Assembly (NCBI RefSeq): GCF_012276755.1
Contig: NZ_JAAXKX010000029.1
Coordinates: 1-35,611, forward strand
DNA: 35,611 nt
Origin: Marichromatium bheemlicum
GTDB lineage: Bacteria; Pseudomonadota; Gammaproteobacteria; Chromatiales; Chromatiaceae
Reading direction: 5' to 3'
The first letter of the stretch is position 1. Each line of letters starts with the position of its first letter. Below the pieces are notes generated by a model. It made no database searches. It was not told the DNA's origin and saw only the letters and a list, made by a program, of their open reading frames with translations. Positions 18,166 to 26,592 of this stretch are shown here, in pieces. The position numbers and the translations under genes were made by a program.

Positions 18166-19053
18166 TCAGCGCCCCGGCAGTGTCTTGAGGAAGTCGGTGA
18201 GGGTGGCGACGAAGGCCTGCGGTGCTTCCTCGTGAGGCAGGTGGCCGCTGTCGGCGATGACTTCAAGTCGGGCGCCGGGGATGGCGGCGGCGATGCGTTC
18301 GCTCTCGGCGACCTTCACCGTCTGGTCGTGGGCGCCGGTGACCACGAGCGTGGGTGGCGTGACCTCGGTGAGGCGCGGTTCGAGTCCGAGCTTGCGGGTG
18401 GCGAGGAACAGCTCCCAGAAGGCGCGCGGCCAGGGGCCCTGCATCATGTCGGCGCGGAAGGCGGCGAGCACCTCGGGGTCGAGCCGCTCGGGCCGGTACC
18501 AGAAGGCGCGGATCGCCTTGTCGTAGAGCCGTGCGATCAGCCGTCCCATCAACCAGGAGAAGAAGGGCGTGAGGGCGCGCATCAGTGGCTTGACGAAGCC
18601 GGGGATCTCGCTGGTGGCGTAACCGCTGAGGATCATCGCGTCGACCAACGCCAGCGTCTCGACGCGCTCGGGGTGTTCGAGCGCGGTCATCAGCGCCAGG
18701 GTGCCGCCGGTGGAGTTGCCCACCAGCACCGCGCGCTCGAAGCCGAGCGCGGGGATCAGCGCGGCGATCAGCGCGCTCTGGTCGTGGGCGCTGTAGCCGG
18801 GCTGGCCGTCGGCGCCGGGCAGCGGCTTGGAGCTGGCGCCGAAGGCGGGGCGGTCGAAGGCGACCACGGTATAGCCGGCCTCGGCCAGCGGTGCCATCAC
18901 CGCGCGCCAGGAGCGCAGGCTGAGGAAGCTGCCGTGCAGCAGCAACAGCAGCCGGGGGCCGTCGCCGAGACGACGGTAGTGGAGGCGGAAGCCGTTGCAG
19001 TCGATGAACCGGGCGGTGTCGGCGGCCGGGTCGGTGGGGGCGATTGGATCCAT
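18166..19053 (-). CDS. Alpha/beta hydrolase
   Basis: A 295-residue alpha/beta-hydrolase-fold enzyme with unknown substrate. The oxyanion motif is LLLHGSF (H40-G41), the nucleophile elbow GNSTGG (S114), the acid aspartate lies in TGAHDQTV (D243) and the catalytic histidine in SGHLPHEEAP (H271). A helical cap of about 100 residues (145-225) is rich in Phe, Trp and Leu. Such enzymes include esterases, lipases and haloperoxidase-like proteins; nothing narrows the choice. There is no signal peptide, so it is probably cytoplasmic. It is 47 bases downstream of ribF in the same direction. Confidence 0.9.
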   Translation of the reverse strand: MDPIAPTDPAADTARFIDCNGFRLHYRRLGDGPRLLLLLHGSFLSLRSWRAVMAPLAEAGYTVVAFDRPAFGASSKPLPGADGQPGYSAHDQSALIAALIPALGFERAVLVGNSTGGTLALMTALEHPERVETLALVDAMILSGYATSEIPGFVKPLMRALTPFFSWLMGRLIARLYDKAIRAFWYRPERLDPEVLAAFRADMMQGPWPRAFWELFLATRKLGLEPRLTEVTPPTLVVTGAHDQTVKVAESERIAAAIPGARLEVIADSGHLPHEEAPQAFVATLTDFLKTLPGR

Positions 19054-19100
19054 GACGATGATGCTCTCGCTCTCGGGGTTGCGGGCGGCGCCGTGGCCGC

Positions 19101-20045
19101 TCAGGGAGTGGGTACCGGGGTGCGCTCGAGATAGGCGCGCGCGGCGTCCGCATCCAGCTGGATCTGATGCTTGAGCGCCTCGAAGGAGGCGAAGCGTTGT
19201 TCGTCGCGCAGCTTGAGACAGAACTCGACCTCGACCTGGCGACCATAGATATCGGCGGCGAAGTCGAACAGATGGACCTCGAGCTGGTGGGCGCGGCCGT
19301 TGACCGTGGGGCGGGTGCCGATGTTGGCGACCCCGGGGTGGGGTGCCGGGCCGAGCCCGTGCATCCGCACCGCGTAGACACCGTGCAGCGGGCTGACCCG
19401 ACGGTGCAGGTCGATATTGGCGGTGGGGAAGCCAATGGTGCGTCCGCGCTTGTCACCGTGCCCGATCCGCCCAGCGATGCGATAGGGGCGCCCGAGCAGG
19501 TGCTCGGCTTGCTCGAGATCCCCCCTGGCGAGGGCCTCGCGCACCCGGGTACTGCTGATGCGCTCCTCGGCGTGGGTCACGGTATGGAGGTTCTCCAGGC
19601 TGAAGCCGTGCGCTGCGCCCATGCGCTGGAGCAACGCGAAGTCGCCCGCGCGGCCGTGACCGAAGCGGAAATCGTCGCCGACGAGCAGGTGGCCGACCCC
19701 CAGCCCCTCGACCAGCAGCTCGTGGACGAAGCGCTCGGCGGACATCGCCGCGAGCCTGGGACCGAAGCCGAGCACCACCACCCGTTCGATACCGCAGTGG
19801 GCGATCGCGGTGAGCTTCTCACGCAGTCGCGTGAGGCGCGCCGGCGCGGTCTCCGGGGCGAAGCACTCGAGCGGCTGTGGCTCGAAGGTGATCACGGTCG
19901 CCGGTAGACCGCGCGCGCGGCCCTGTTCGAGCAGGCGCTGGAGGATGCTGCGATGTCCGAGATGGACACCGTCGAAGTTGCCGATGGTGGCGACACAGCC
20001 CCGGTCGCCGGGACGCAGGTTGTGAAGACCGCGGATGAGCCTCAT
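19101..20045 (-). CDS. ribF: Bifunctional riboflavin kinase/FAD synthetase
   Basis: Makes FMN from riboflavin and FAD from FMN. The ATG at 20045 gives 314 residues starting MRLIRGLHNLRPGDRG, matching E. coli RibF (313). The N-terminal adenylyltransferase domain shows TIGNFDGVHLGH and LLVGDDFRFGHGRAGD with ISSTRVREAL; the C-terminal kinase domain shows GHGDKRGRTIGFPTANI and GVANIGTRPTV. It is normally coupled to murJ upstream and ileS downstream; here repeat island 2 (about 1 kb) separates it from murJ and ileS is absent. An isolated -10-like TATACT at 20086-20081 (minus) with no good -35 may be its promoter. Confidence 0.97.
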   Translation of the reverse strand: MRLIRGLHNLRPGDRGCVATIGNFDGVHLGHRSILQRLLEQGRARGLPATVITFEPQPLECFAPETAPARLTRLREKLTAIAHCGIERVVVLGFGPRLAAMSAERFVHELLVEGLGVGHLLVGDDFRFGHGRAGDFALLQRMGAAHGFSLENLHTVTHAEERISSTRVREALARGDLEQAEHLLGRPYRIAGRIGHGDKRGRTIGFPTANIDLHRRVSPLHGVYAVRMHGLGPAPHPGVANIGTRPTVNGRAHQLEVHLFDFAADIYGRQVEVEFCLKLRDEQRFASFEALKHQIQLDADAARAYLERTPVPTP

Positions 20046-20130
20046 GGCAGCAGTGCAGGGAACAGTGGGCAAAAGTGCTGAGTATACGCGTCGTGGGTCG
20101 ACGATGGGGCGTGAGTGGCGCAGCGGTCAG

Positions 20131-20651
20131 CCACCAGCCGCCAGCGAGGGATCGAACCGCAAAGGCGCCAAGGACGCCAAGGGGTGAGACGTAGGATGGG
20201 ATGAGTGACCGAGCGAAGAGATCGAGCACCGACATCTCGCCTGCCGGTCACTCACCCCATCGACCAGCCACCAGCGAGGAGTCGAACCACAAAGGCGCCA
20301 AGGACGCCAAGGGGTGAGACGTAGGATGGGATGAGTGACCGAGCGAAGAGATCGAGCACCGACATCCCGCCTGCCGGTCACTCACTCCATCGGCCAGCCA
20401 CCAGCGAGGGATCGAACCACAAAGGCGCCAAGGACGCCAAGGGGTGAGACGTAGGGTGGGATGAGTGACCGAGCGAAAAGATCGAGCACCGACATCCCGC
20501 CTGTCGGTCACTCACCCCATTGGCCAGCCGCCAGCGAGGGATCGAACCGCAAAGGCGCCAAGGACGCCAAGGGGTGAGACGTAGGATGGGATGAGTGACC
20601 GAGCGAAAAGATCGAGCACCGACATCCCGCCTGTCGGTCACTCACCCCATC
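20131..20651. repeat. Four-copy 130-bp tandem repeat with internal hairpins, repeat island 2
   Basis: Core motif AACC(G/A)CAAAGGCGCC recurs at 20155, 20285, 20415 and 20545, exactly 130 bases apart; copies are nearly identical. Each unit contains a 17-bp inverted repeat with one G-T-type mismatch, arm 1 GATGGGATGAGTGACCG and arm 2 CGGTCACTCACCCCATC, around a 33-base loop; in the first unit 20195-20211 with 20245-20261, then every 130 bases. Unit boundaries hold CCAGC(C/A)-type heptamers. Minus-strand frames that restart each unit are translation of the repeat, not genes. Confidence 0.92.
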
Positions 20652-20660
20652 GACCCGCTG

Positions 20661-20714
20661 TCAGCCGTCAGCCGCCAGCCGCCAGCCGCCAGCCGCCAGC
20701 CGCCAGCCGCCAGC
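20661..20714. repeat. 7-bp tandem array in repeat island 2
   Basis: Seven to eight copies of the CAGCCGC heptamer, the same as at 13594-13652, directly follow the last 130-bp unit. Confidence 0.9.
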
Positions 20715-20769
20715 GGAGAAGGGTGGCAGCCACGATGAGCGACAGAGCACTGATAGCTCCTTCCTCCCC

Positions 20770-20814
20770 CTTCGCGTTCTTGGCGCCTTTGCGGTTCAAT
20801 CCGCTGGCCGCTGG
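20770..20814. repeat. Inverted core copy in repeat island 2
   Basis: Reads CTTCGCGTTCTTGGCGCC then TTTGCGGTTCAATCCGCTGG, the reverse complement of the island 1 left junction (CCAGCATGGATTGAACCGC and onward). It closes the array of direct copies with one in opposite orientation, as in island 1. Confidence 0.8.
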
Positions 20815-20858
20815 CGAGGGCGATGTCCATGACCGGTGGAAGGCGACTGCTCCTCAAG

Positions 20859-20888
20859 CCCCCTTTGGATAAAGGGGGTTGGGGGATT
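20859..20888. repeat. Dispersed C-run/G-run hairpin element, copy B
   Basis: CCCCCTTTGGATAAAGGGGG followed by TTGGGGGATT, nearly the same as 342-374 twenty kilobases away. The C- and G-runs can pair. Its occurrence inside island 2 shows that several repeat families are nested here. Confidence 0.7.
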
Positions 20889-20954
20889 CGATCAAATTAT
20901 CACGAGGCATCGAGCCCTGAGGGCGGGCATCGACCTGCTCGGGGCGGCTCCGGT

Positions 20955-21023
20955 GTTGGGTTGCCCACCGACCCACAGGTCGTCGCCCCACTGCTGCGAC
21001 AGCGGCTCGGTAGGCAGCCCAAC
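20955..21023. repeat. Inverted repeat in island 2
   Basis: GTTGGGTTGCC (20955-20965) pairs with GGCAGCCCAAC (21013-21023) at 10 of 11 positions around a 47-base loop; the right arm continues into CTACGG. This resembles the intergenic GTAGG...CCCAACC palindromes found in many proteobacteria, a recollection not checked here. Confidence 0.55.
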
Positions 21024-21111
21024 CTACGGTGCTATCAGCCGCCAGCCACCAGTGGCGAGCAAGGGTGAGCACCATGATTGGTGGCTAAGCGCTGATTGCC
21101 CCTGCCACTCC

Positions 21112-21154
21112 CTTCGCGCTCTTTGTGGCTGTGCAGTTCAATCCGCTGGCCGCC
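21112..21154. repeat. Second inverted core copy, overlapping the murJ stop codon
   Basis: A diverged copy of 20770-20814 (shared CTTCGCG, then GCAGTTCAATCCGCTGGCCGC). The murJ stop codon at 21138-21140 lies inside it, so the last few MurJ codons are repeat sequence. The stretches in front of both copies (about 20730 and 21068) are also similar, indicating a duplicated segment of roughly 85 bases. Confidence 0.7.
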
Positions 21155-22688
21155 GTCGTTCGGGTGCGGCGAGGTGGCGTGGGCGCACGCCGGCGAGGAG
21201 GACGAGGACGACGTAGAGGGTGGCGCCGCCGAGGACGGCGCCGCCGAGGTGCCAGGCCCGGTCCCAGGGTGCGAGCGCGCCCCAGTCGAGTGTGCCGAGC
21301 GCCCAGTGCAGCGTCCCGGCCATCGCCAGGCTGGCGCCGAGTACCGCAGCGCCGAGCGCGGGCCAGCCCGGGCGGGGGCGATAACTGCCGTCGCGTCTCA
21401 GTGCGTGTAGCAGCAGCAGGGCGTTGAGTAGGGCCGCGAGGGTCGTGGCCAGTGCCAGCCCGGTGTGTCCGAGTGGACCCATCAGCGCGAGGTCGAGTCC
21501 GAGGTTGGTACCGAGTGCGATCAGTGCGACCCGCACCGGGGTGCGGGTGTCGTGACGCGCGTAGCAACCGGGGGCGAGGACCTTGATCGCGATGAAGGCG
21601 AGCAGGCCGAGGGCGTAAGCGCTCAACGCCTGGGCCGCGAGGGTGACATCGGTGGCGGTGAAGGCACCGGACTGGAACAGGGTGGCGATCAGACCCTCGG
21701 CGAGTAGCGCCAGCCCCACCGCTGCCGGCAGCCCGAGCAGCAGTGTCCAGCGTAGTCCCCAGTCGAGGGTGGCGGAGAAGCGCCGCGCGCTCGCCGCACC
21801 GCTGCCACGGGTGAGTCGGGGCAGGATGACCACCCCGAGCGCGGCAGCGAGGAGGCCGAGCGGGAACTCCATCAATCGTTCGGCGTAATAGAGCCAGGAG
21901 ATGCTGCCCGAGGTCAGGAAGGAGGCGAGCAGGGTGTCGAGCAGCAGGCTGAGCTGGACCACCGAGACCCCGAGTAGCGCCGGACCGATGCGCCGCAGGA
22001 TGCGGCGTACCACCGGGGAGTCGAGGGCGAGGCGGGGGCGTGGCAACAAGCCGAGCCGGGCGAGCGCCGGCAGTTGCAGGGCGAGTTGGGCGAGACCGCC
22101 GAGTAGCACGCCCCAGGCGAGGGCGAAGATCGGCCGCTCGAGGTGAGGGGCGAGCAGGACGGCGCTGGCCACCATTGCCAGGTTGAGCAGGGCGGGGGTG
22201 AAGGCGGGGATGGCGAAGCGCTCGTGGCTGTTGAGGATCGCTCCGGCCAGTGCGGTGAGACTGATCAGTAGGACATAGGGCAGGGTCAGGCGCAGCAGCT
22301 CGATGGTGAGGGTGCGTTGCGCCGGTTGCTCGACGAAACCTGGGGCGAAGAGCAGGATCAGCAGCGGTGCGCAGAGGACGGTGAGCGCGGTGAAGGCCAG
22401 CAGGATCAGCCCCAGGGTCCCGCTGAGTTCGTCGACGAGCCGTGTCAGACCGGCATGGCCATCGTGGCGGCGGCGTTCCTCCAACGCCGGGACCAGGGCC
22501 GCGGCGAAGGCCCCTTCGGCGAACAGTCGGCGGAGGAAGTTGGGGATCTTGAAGGCGACGAAAAAGGCATCGGTGGCAGCATCGGCGCCGAAGGCGCGCG
22601 CGATCACCAGGTCGCGGACGAATCCGAGGATGCGTGACAGCAGGGTATTGCCGCCGACGACGAGTGCGGAACCGGAGAGCGAGGGCAC
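21138..22688 (-). CDS. murJ: Lipid II flippase MurJ
   Basis: Flips lipid II across the inner membrane for peptidoglycan synthesis. The 516-residue MOP-superfamily protein starts GNTLLSRILGFVRDLVIARAFGA, has ATDAFFVAFKIPNFLRRLFAEGAFAAALVP (the family signature) and about 14 hydrophobic segments, with YYAERLMEFPLGLLAAALG mid-protein. The start is GTG at 22688 with AAGGAG 9 bases upstream. It is divergent from rpsT, the usual gammaproteobacterial arrangement. The C-terminal tail is Arg/Pro-rich and its last codons fall in a repeat copy. Confidence 0.96.
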   Translation of the reverse strand: MPSLSGSALVVGGNTLLSRILGFVRDLVIARAFGADAATDAFFVAFKIPNFLRRLFAEGAFAAALVPALEERRRHDGHAGLTRLVDELSGTLGLILLAFTALTVLCAPLLILLFAPGFVEQPAQRTLTIELLRLTLPYVLLISLTALAGAILNSHERFAIPAFTPALLNLAMVASAVLLAPHLERPIFALAWGVLLGGLAQLALQLPALARLGLLPRPRLALDSPVVRRILRRIGPALLGVSVVQLSLLLDTLLASFLTSGSISWLYYAERLMEFPLGLLAAALGVVILPRLTRGSGAASARRFSATLDWGLRWTLLLGLPAAVGLALLAEGLIATLFQSGAFTATDVTLAAQALSAYALGLLAFIAIKVLAPGCYARHDTRTPVRVALIALGTNLGLDLALMGPLGHTGLALATTLAALLNALLLLHALRRDGSYRPRPGWPALGAAVLGASLAMAGTLHWALGTLDWGALAPWDRAWHLGGAVLGGATLYVVLVLLAGVRPRHLAAPERRRPAD

Positions 22689-22754
22689 GTGCCTAGACTC
22701 CTTGGCAAATCATCCATTGTAATCAGCCTCGACCGTTGAGGTGCGCATAAGTTC

Positions 22755-22783
22755 TTGACAAGAGCTTGAGATAACGGAAAAAT
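22755..22783 (+). promoter_or_regulatory. Promoter of rpsT
   Basis: A perfect -35 TTGACA (22755-22760) is 17 bases from AAAAAT (22778-22783, four of six). The implied leader is about 50 bases to the TTG start of rpsT. Confidence 0.7.
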
Positions 22784-22839
22784 GACCGGTCTTTATCCGC
22801 CCTTCAAAGATCAATTCGCCGGATTTCCAGGAGACCCCC

Positions 22840-23103
22840 TTGGCCAACTCAGCACAAGCCCGCAAGCGCGCCCGTCAGGCCGAAACCCGCCGCCAGAGAA
22901 ACATGGCGCAGCGCAGCACGTTGCGCACCTTCGTCAAGAAGGTGATCAAGGCCATCCAGGCGGGCGACAAGGAAGCAGCCGTCCAGGCCTTCCAGGACGC
23001 CGCTCCCCGTATCGATCGTGCCGCCCGCAAGGGCCTGATCCACGCCAACAAGGCCGCTCGTCACAAGAGCCGCCTGAACGCACACATCAAGGCGATGGGC
23101 TGA
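22840..23103 (+). CDS. rpsT: Small ribosomal subunit protein bS20
   Basis: Binds 16S rRNA in the 30S subunit. The 87-residue lysine- and arginine-rich helical protein begins [21 protein letters not shown] and ends [11 protein letters not shown], as in the S20 family. The start codon is TTG, with AGGAGA 5 bases upstream; E. coli rpsT also uses UUG, a feature linked to its translational autoregulation, so the rare start is likely real. A promoter and a strong terminator frame the gene as a single unit. Confidence 0.98.
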   Translation: MANSAQARKRARQAETRRQRNMAQRSTLRTFVKKVIKAIQAGDKEAAVQAFQDAAPRIDRAARKGLIHANKAARHKSRLNAHIKAMG

Positions 23104-23131
23104 CCCGTCGAAGCATCCGCTTCCGGCACCG

Positions 23132-23159
23132 AAAAAACCGGCCACTGGCCGGTTTTTTT
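23132..23159. terminator. Bidirectional Rho-independent terminator between rpsT and lgt
   Basis: A-run, ACCGGCC stem, ACT loop, GGCCGGT stem, T-run: the hairpin has A and T tracts on both sides, so it can stop transcription of rpsT from the left and of lgt from the right. Confidence 0.95.
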
Positions 23160-23219
23160 GTGCCTGCGCGGCGTGTCCTCGCCCGCGCTCGGACGCGCTG
23201 CCCGAGCTTGGGGCGTGCC

Positions 23220-24056
23220 TCAGGCACTCGCACCGGCGGGGCGGCGATAGGCCAACGCCAGCAACAGTCCGCCGGCGAGGATCATCGGCAGGGTGAGTAG
23301 CTGACCCATGGTTACCCAACCGAAGGCGAGGTAGCCGATATGGGCATCGGGCAGACGTACGAACTCGACGCTGAAGCGCGCCAACCCGTAGCCGACCAGG
23401 AACAACCCGGAGACGGCCATGGTGGGGCGCGGTCGGCGAGAGAACAGCCAAAGCACAACGAACAAGACCAGTCCCTCGAGCAACGCCTCGTAGAGCTGTG
23501 AGGCATGTACCGCAGGGCTCAGGGTCGCGCCGAGGGGTTGATCGGCACACTGCTGCGGGAAGCGTGTGCAGGGCAGCTCGACCCCCCAGGGCAGGCTGGT
23601 GCGATGCCCCCAGAGTTCACCGTTGATGAAGTTGCCGACGCGTCCGGCGAGCAGTCCCAGCGGCACCAGCGGAGCGAGGAAGTCGGTAGCCGCGAAGAAG
23701 CGCAGGCCGTGGCGACGTGCGAATACGGCGGTGGCGATCAACACCCCGATCAGGCCGCCGTGGAAGGACATCCCGCCCTCCCAGACACGGACGATGGTCA
23801 AGGGGTTGGCGAGCAGCTGATCGAAGCCGTAGAACAGCATGTAGCCGAGCCGCCCGCCGAGGATCACCCCGATCACCCCGTAGAAGATCAGGTCATCGAC
23901 CATGGTCGTGTTCCACGCGTTGTCGGGGCGGGTGGCGCGCCAGCGCCCCAGTCCCCAGGCGGCGGCGAAGCCCAGCAGATACATCAGGCCGTACCAGTGG
24001 ACCTGGAACGGGCCGAGGGCGAGGGCGACGGGATCGATGTCGGGATAGGTCAGCAT
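23220..24056 (-). CDS. lgt: Prolipoprotein diacylglyceryl transferase
   Basis: First enzyme of bacterial lipoprotein maturation; adds diacylglycerol to the lipobox cysteine. The 278-residue integral membrane protein opens [18 protein letters not shown], has [16 protein letters not shown] and the Lgt signature [13 protein letters not shown] with the essential arginine and asparagine, then [12 protein letters not shown] and ends with a helix. NlpD, encoded nearby, would be a substrate. It is 39 bases downstream of smrB in the same direction. Confidence 0.97.
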   Translation of the reverse strand: MLTYPDIDPVALALGPFQVHWYGLMYLLGFAAAWGLGRWRATRPDNAWNTTMVDDLIFYGVIGVILGGRLGYMLFYGFDQLLANPLTIVRVWEGGMSFHGGLIGVLIATAVFARRHGLRFFAATDFLAPLVPLGLLAGRVGNFINGELWGHRTSLPWGVELPCTRFPQQCADQPLGATLSPAVHASQLYEALLEGLVLFVVLWLFSRRPRPTMAVSGLFLVGYGLARFSVEFVRLPDAHIGYLAFGWVTMGQLLTLPMILAGGLLLALAYRRPAGASA

Positions 24057-24095
24057 GTCGGCGATGGTCTCACTCGGCGGTGGTGGAGGAGCCGC

Positions 24096-24653
24096 TCAGC
24101 GACGATGCTGGCGGCGTGATTTGTCGGGGTTGCGCAACAGCACGTAGAGCGCGCCGGTGCCGCCGTCGCGCCGGGTCGCCGAGCTGAAGGCGAGAACCTG
24201 GTCGTAGAGGCGTAGCCAGTAGTTGAGCTTCTGCTTGAGCACCGGCTGGTGGCCCGATGAACGGTGGCCCTTACCGTGGATGATGCGTGCACAGCGCACC
24301 CGGCGGTGTCCGCACTCGGCGAGGAAGTCTCCGAGCAGGGCCTTGGCATAGGCGGCGTTGAGGCCGTGCAGGTCGACCTCGAGGCCGACCTCGATGGCGC
24401 CGCGCTGCAACTCGCCGAGCACCCGGCGCTGGACCCCGGGGCGGGAGAACAACAGGTATTCGGGGGTCTCGATCGCGCTCTCGGAGAGACCGACAACGGG
24501 CTCCGGATCGTCGAGGTCGGGGGTGCGTGGGCGCGGGATCGGTGGCGGGCGCTGGCGCCCGCTCGGTGGCGGGGCCTCGACGCGTAGCCGGGTGACCTCG
24601 CCGACCATCTGCCGGAACAGCTCCACATCGGTTTGCTCGATCGGTTTCTTCAT
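24096..24653 (-). CDS. smrB: Smr-domain endonuclease (SmrB-like)
   Basis: SmrB cleaves mRNA at collided ribosomes, feeding ribosome rescue. From the ATG at 24653 the protein is 185 residues (E. coli SmrB 183). The N-terminal third is charged and Pro-rich with DVELFRQMVGEV; the Smr domain shows EVDLHGLNAAYAK (DLHGLN 94-99) and RIIHGKGHRSS (HGKGH 126-130), then GGTGALYVLLRNP. The frame stays open to 24749 but the upstream part has no family likeness. Confidence 0.9.
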   Translation of the reverse strand: MKKPIEQTDVELFRQMVGEVTRLRVEAPPPSGRQRPPPIPRPRTPDLDDPEPVVGLSESAIETPEYLLFSRPGVQRRVLGELQRGAIEVGLEVDLHGLNAAYAKALLGDFLAECGHRRVRCARIIHGKGHRSSGHQPVLKQKLNYWLRLYDQVLAFSSATRRDGGTGALYVLLRNPDKSRRQHRR

Positions 24654-24899
24654 GGGGTGGTTCCGGGCGGCGGCTTGTCCTGGGCTTGGGTGTGGCGGCA
24701 TGGCGGTAGCCAGGGAGGGGCAGTATATCAGCGGGGCGGGGTCGGGCACGGATGCCCGAGGCGGGCCTTTTGCGTATGATCTGAGCGATCCCGCCGCATC
24801 GCCACCCGGGCCGTGTCCGCGTTTCCGGAGGCGTCGGTGCTAGCGCTGGCGCTCCGCCGGCGCGTCCGTATTCACCCCAAATCGATAGACAAGCGACGC

Positions 24900-25652
24900 A
24901 TGAAGATCCTGGTCAGCAATGACGACGGCTATCAGTCCCCGGGGCTGGTGGCATTGGCCGAGGGGCTGCGCGCGCTCGGCACCGTTGATGTGGTCGCCCC
25001 CGAGCGTGATCGTAGTGGCGCCAGCAATTCGCTGACGCTCGATGTCCCGCTGCGGGTCAGGCGCCGACCCAACGGTTACCTGAGTGTCGACGGCACGCCG
25101 ACCGACTGTGTGCACCTGGCGCTCACCGGGCTGCCCGAGATCGAACCCGATATCGTGGTTGCCGGGATCAACCATGGCCCCAATCTGGGCGATGACGTGA
25201 TCTATTCCGGCACCGTGGCCGCCGCCACCGAGGGGCGCTTCCTCGGGTTGCCGGCGATCGCCATCTCGAGCGCGGTGCACACCCCTCACCATCTCGACAC
25301 CGGGGTGCGGGTCGCCATCGAGCTGGTGGCCCGATTGCGTGAACGACCGCTCGAGCCCAATCTGATCCTCAACGTTAACGTGCCTGACCTGCCCTATGGT
25401 GCGCTTGCCGGCTTCCGGGCGACGCGTCTCGGCCAGCGCCACCGCGCCGAGCCGGTGGTGACGGCGCAGGATCCGCGCGGGCGGACGATCTACTGGGTGG
25501 GGGCCGCTGGTCTCGAGCAAGACGCTGGGGTCGGGACCGACTTCCATGCCGTGCGCAACGGCTTCGTCTCGATCACCCCGCTGCAGATCGATCTGACCCG
25601 GCACAGCGCGCTCGAGACCCTTGATCAATGGCTCGGCGACGGCGTGCGTTGA
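24900..25652 (+). CDS. surE: 5'/3'-nucleotidase SurE
   Basis: Metal-dependent nucleoside monophosphatase associated with survival in stationary phase. The ATG at 24900 gives 250 residues beginning [16 protein letters not shown], with the metal-binding [55 protein letters not shown] and [10 protein letters not shown], all SurE hallmarks. The open frame continues upstream to 24813 without family similarity. The Shine-Dalgarno sequence is weak. pcm, usual between surE and nlpD, is absent; truD, usual upstream neighbour, is 16 kb away. Confidence 0.97.
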   Translation: MKILVSNDDGYQSPGLVALAEGLRALGTVDVVAPERDRSGASNSLTLDVPLRVRRRPNGYLSVDGTPTDCVHLALTGLPEIEPDIVVAGINHGPNLGDDVIYSGTVAAATEGRFLGLPAIAISSAVHTPHHLDTGVRVAIELVARLRERPLEPNLILNVNVPDLPYGALAGFRATRLGQRHRAEPVVTAQDPRGRTIYWVGAAGLEQDAGVGTDFHAVRNGFVSITPLQIDLTRHSALETLDQWLGDGVR

Positions 25653-25720
25653 ACGTCTGTCGGCCGGACCCTTGTCTATCGCGCGTCGACACCCATTGAT
25701 GGATGATTGGAGGCGACACA

Positions 25721-26572
25721 GTGGTGACTTGTCCCCGAGGAACGGACCCCGTGCACGACACGCGTGCGTGCGCCGGGAGCGGCTGGCTGGTGGTGCTGGT
25801 GCTGGTGCTCATGGCCGCTGGTCTCGGTGGTTGCGGCTCGACCGGCCCGGCGCCGGTCTATGACTGGGATTGGCGGGGACCGGTCCCCGAGGGCTTTTAC
25901 CTGGTGCGCCCGGGCGATACGCTCGGTGAGATCGCGGCGCGCCGCGGTCAGCGGTTGCGTACCCTGGCCGAATGGAACCGACTCGGGCCTCCCTACACCA
26001 TCTATGCCGGGACCCTGTTGCGGGTCGCCCCCCCTGCTGGCGCCGCGGCCCGCACCCAGCCGCCGTCGCGGACCGTGAGTGAGCCGCGTCAGGCCCCGCA
26101 GCAGCGCGTCCAGGCCGCTCCCAAGCCGGTGGTCGCGAGAGTCGATACCAGCCCGGCGGGAGCCCCGGGGAGTCGCCGGGCCGCCTCCGGGGTGGACTGG
26201 GAATGGCCGATCGACGGCCCTCTGGTGCAGGATTTTCGTAATGCCGATCGGACCCGTCAGGGGATCCGGATCGGTGGTCGCGCGGGGCTGCAGGTACGTG
26301 CCGCCGCGCCCGGTAAGGTGGTCTACAGCGGTGGTGGACTCAAGGGATACGGCAACCTTATCATCGTCAAGCACAGCGAGAAGTATCTGAGCGCGTACGG
26401 ATTCAATCGCAGGTTGTTCGTCGATGAGGGGGCGCAGGTCAAGCGTGGCCAAGCCCTGGCCGAGATCGGGCAGGCCCCGAACGGCGCCTATCTGCTGCAT
26501 TTCGAGATTCGCCGCCACGGCACGGCCGTCGATCCGGTACTCTACTTGCCCGTGCGTAAACAACCCCGTTGA
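25721..26572 (+). CDS. nlpD: LysM/LytM lipoprotein NlpD, amidase activator
   Basis: Outer-membrane lipoprotein that activates the amidase AmiC at the septum. The GTG at 25721 (GGAGG 7 bases upstream) gives 283 residues; an ATG at 25703 is less likely. There is a signal sequence ending in the lipobox LGGC, a LysM domain ([22 protein letters not shown] and on, about 60-105), a Pro/Gln/Ala-rich linker, and an M23-like LytM domain (about 165-280). The metal-binding residues of active M23 peptidases are lost (QGIRI where HxGID is usual, LLHFEI where HLHFEI is usual), as in E. coli NlpD, so it is a regulator, not an enzyme. It overlaps the rpoS region as in other gammaproteobacteria. Confidence 0.95.
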   Translation: MVTCPRGTDPVHDTRACAGSGWLVVLVLVLMAAGLGGCGSTGPAPVYDWDWRGPVPEGFYLVRPGDTLGEIAARRGQRLRTLAEWNRLGPPYTIYAGTLLRVAPPAGAAARTQPPSRTVSEPRQAPQQRVQAAPKPVVARVDTSPAGAPGSRRAASGVDWEWPIDGPLVQDFRNADRTRQGIRIGGRAGLQVRAAAPGKVVYSGGGLKGYGNLIIVKHSEKYLSAYGFNRRLFVDEGAQVKRGQALAEIGQAPNGAYLLHFEIRRHGTAVDPVLYLPVRKQPR

Positions 26573-26592
26573 TGCAACGGAGGGAGAGGTGG

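Noticed and set aside
18146-18168. Hairpin of C-run and G-run between the hydrolase and DUF2177 genes as a terminator
   Set aside because: The stem is good but no T-run follows on the minus strand, and it touches the hydrolase stop codon; it could be another palindromic repeat.
20042-20641. Four similar minus-strand open frames of 69-87 codons starting 130 bases apart
   Set aside because: Each is the translation of one 130-bp repeat unit running into the next; 130 is not a multiple of three, so they are not one gene.
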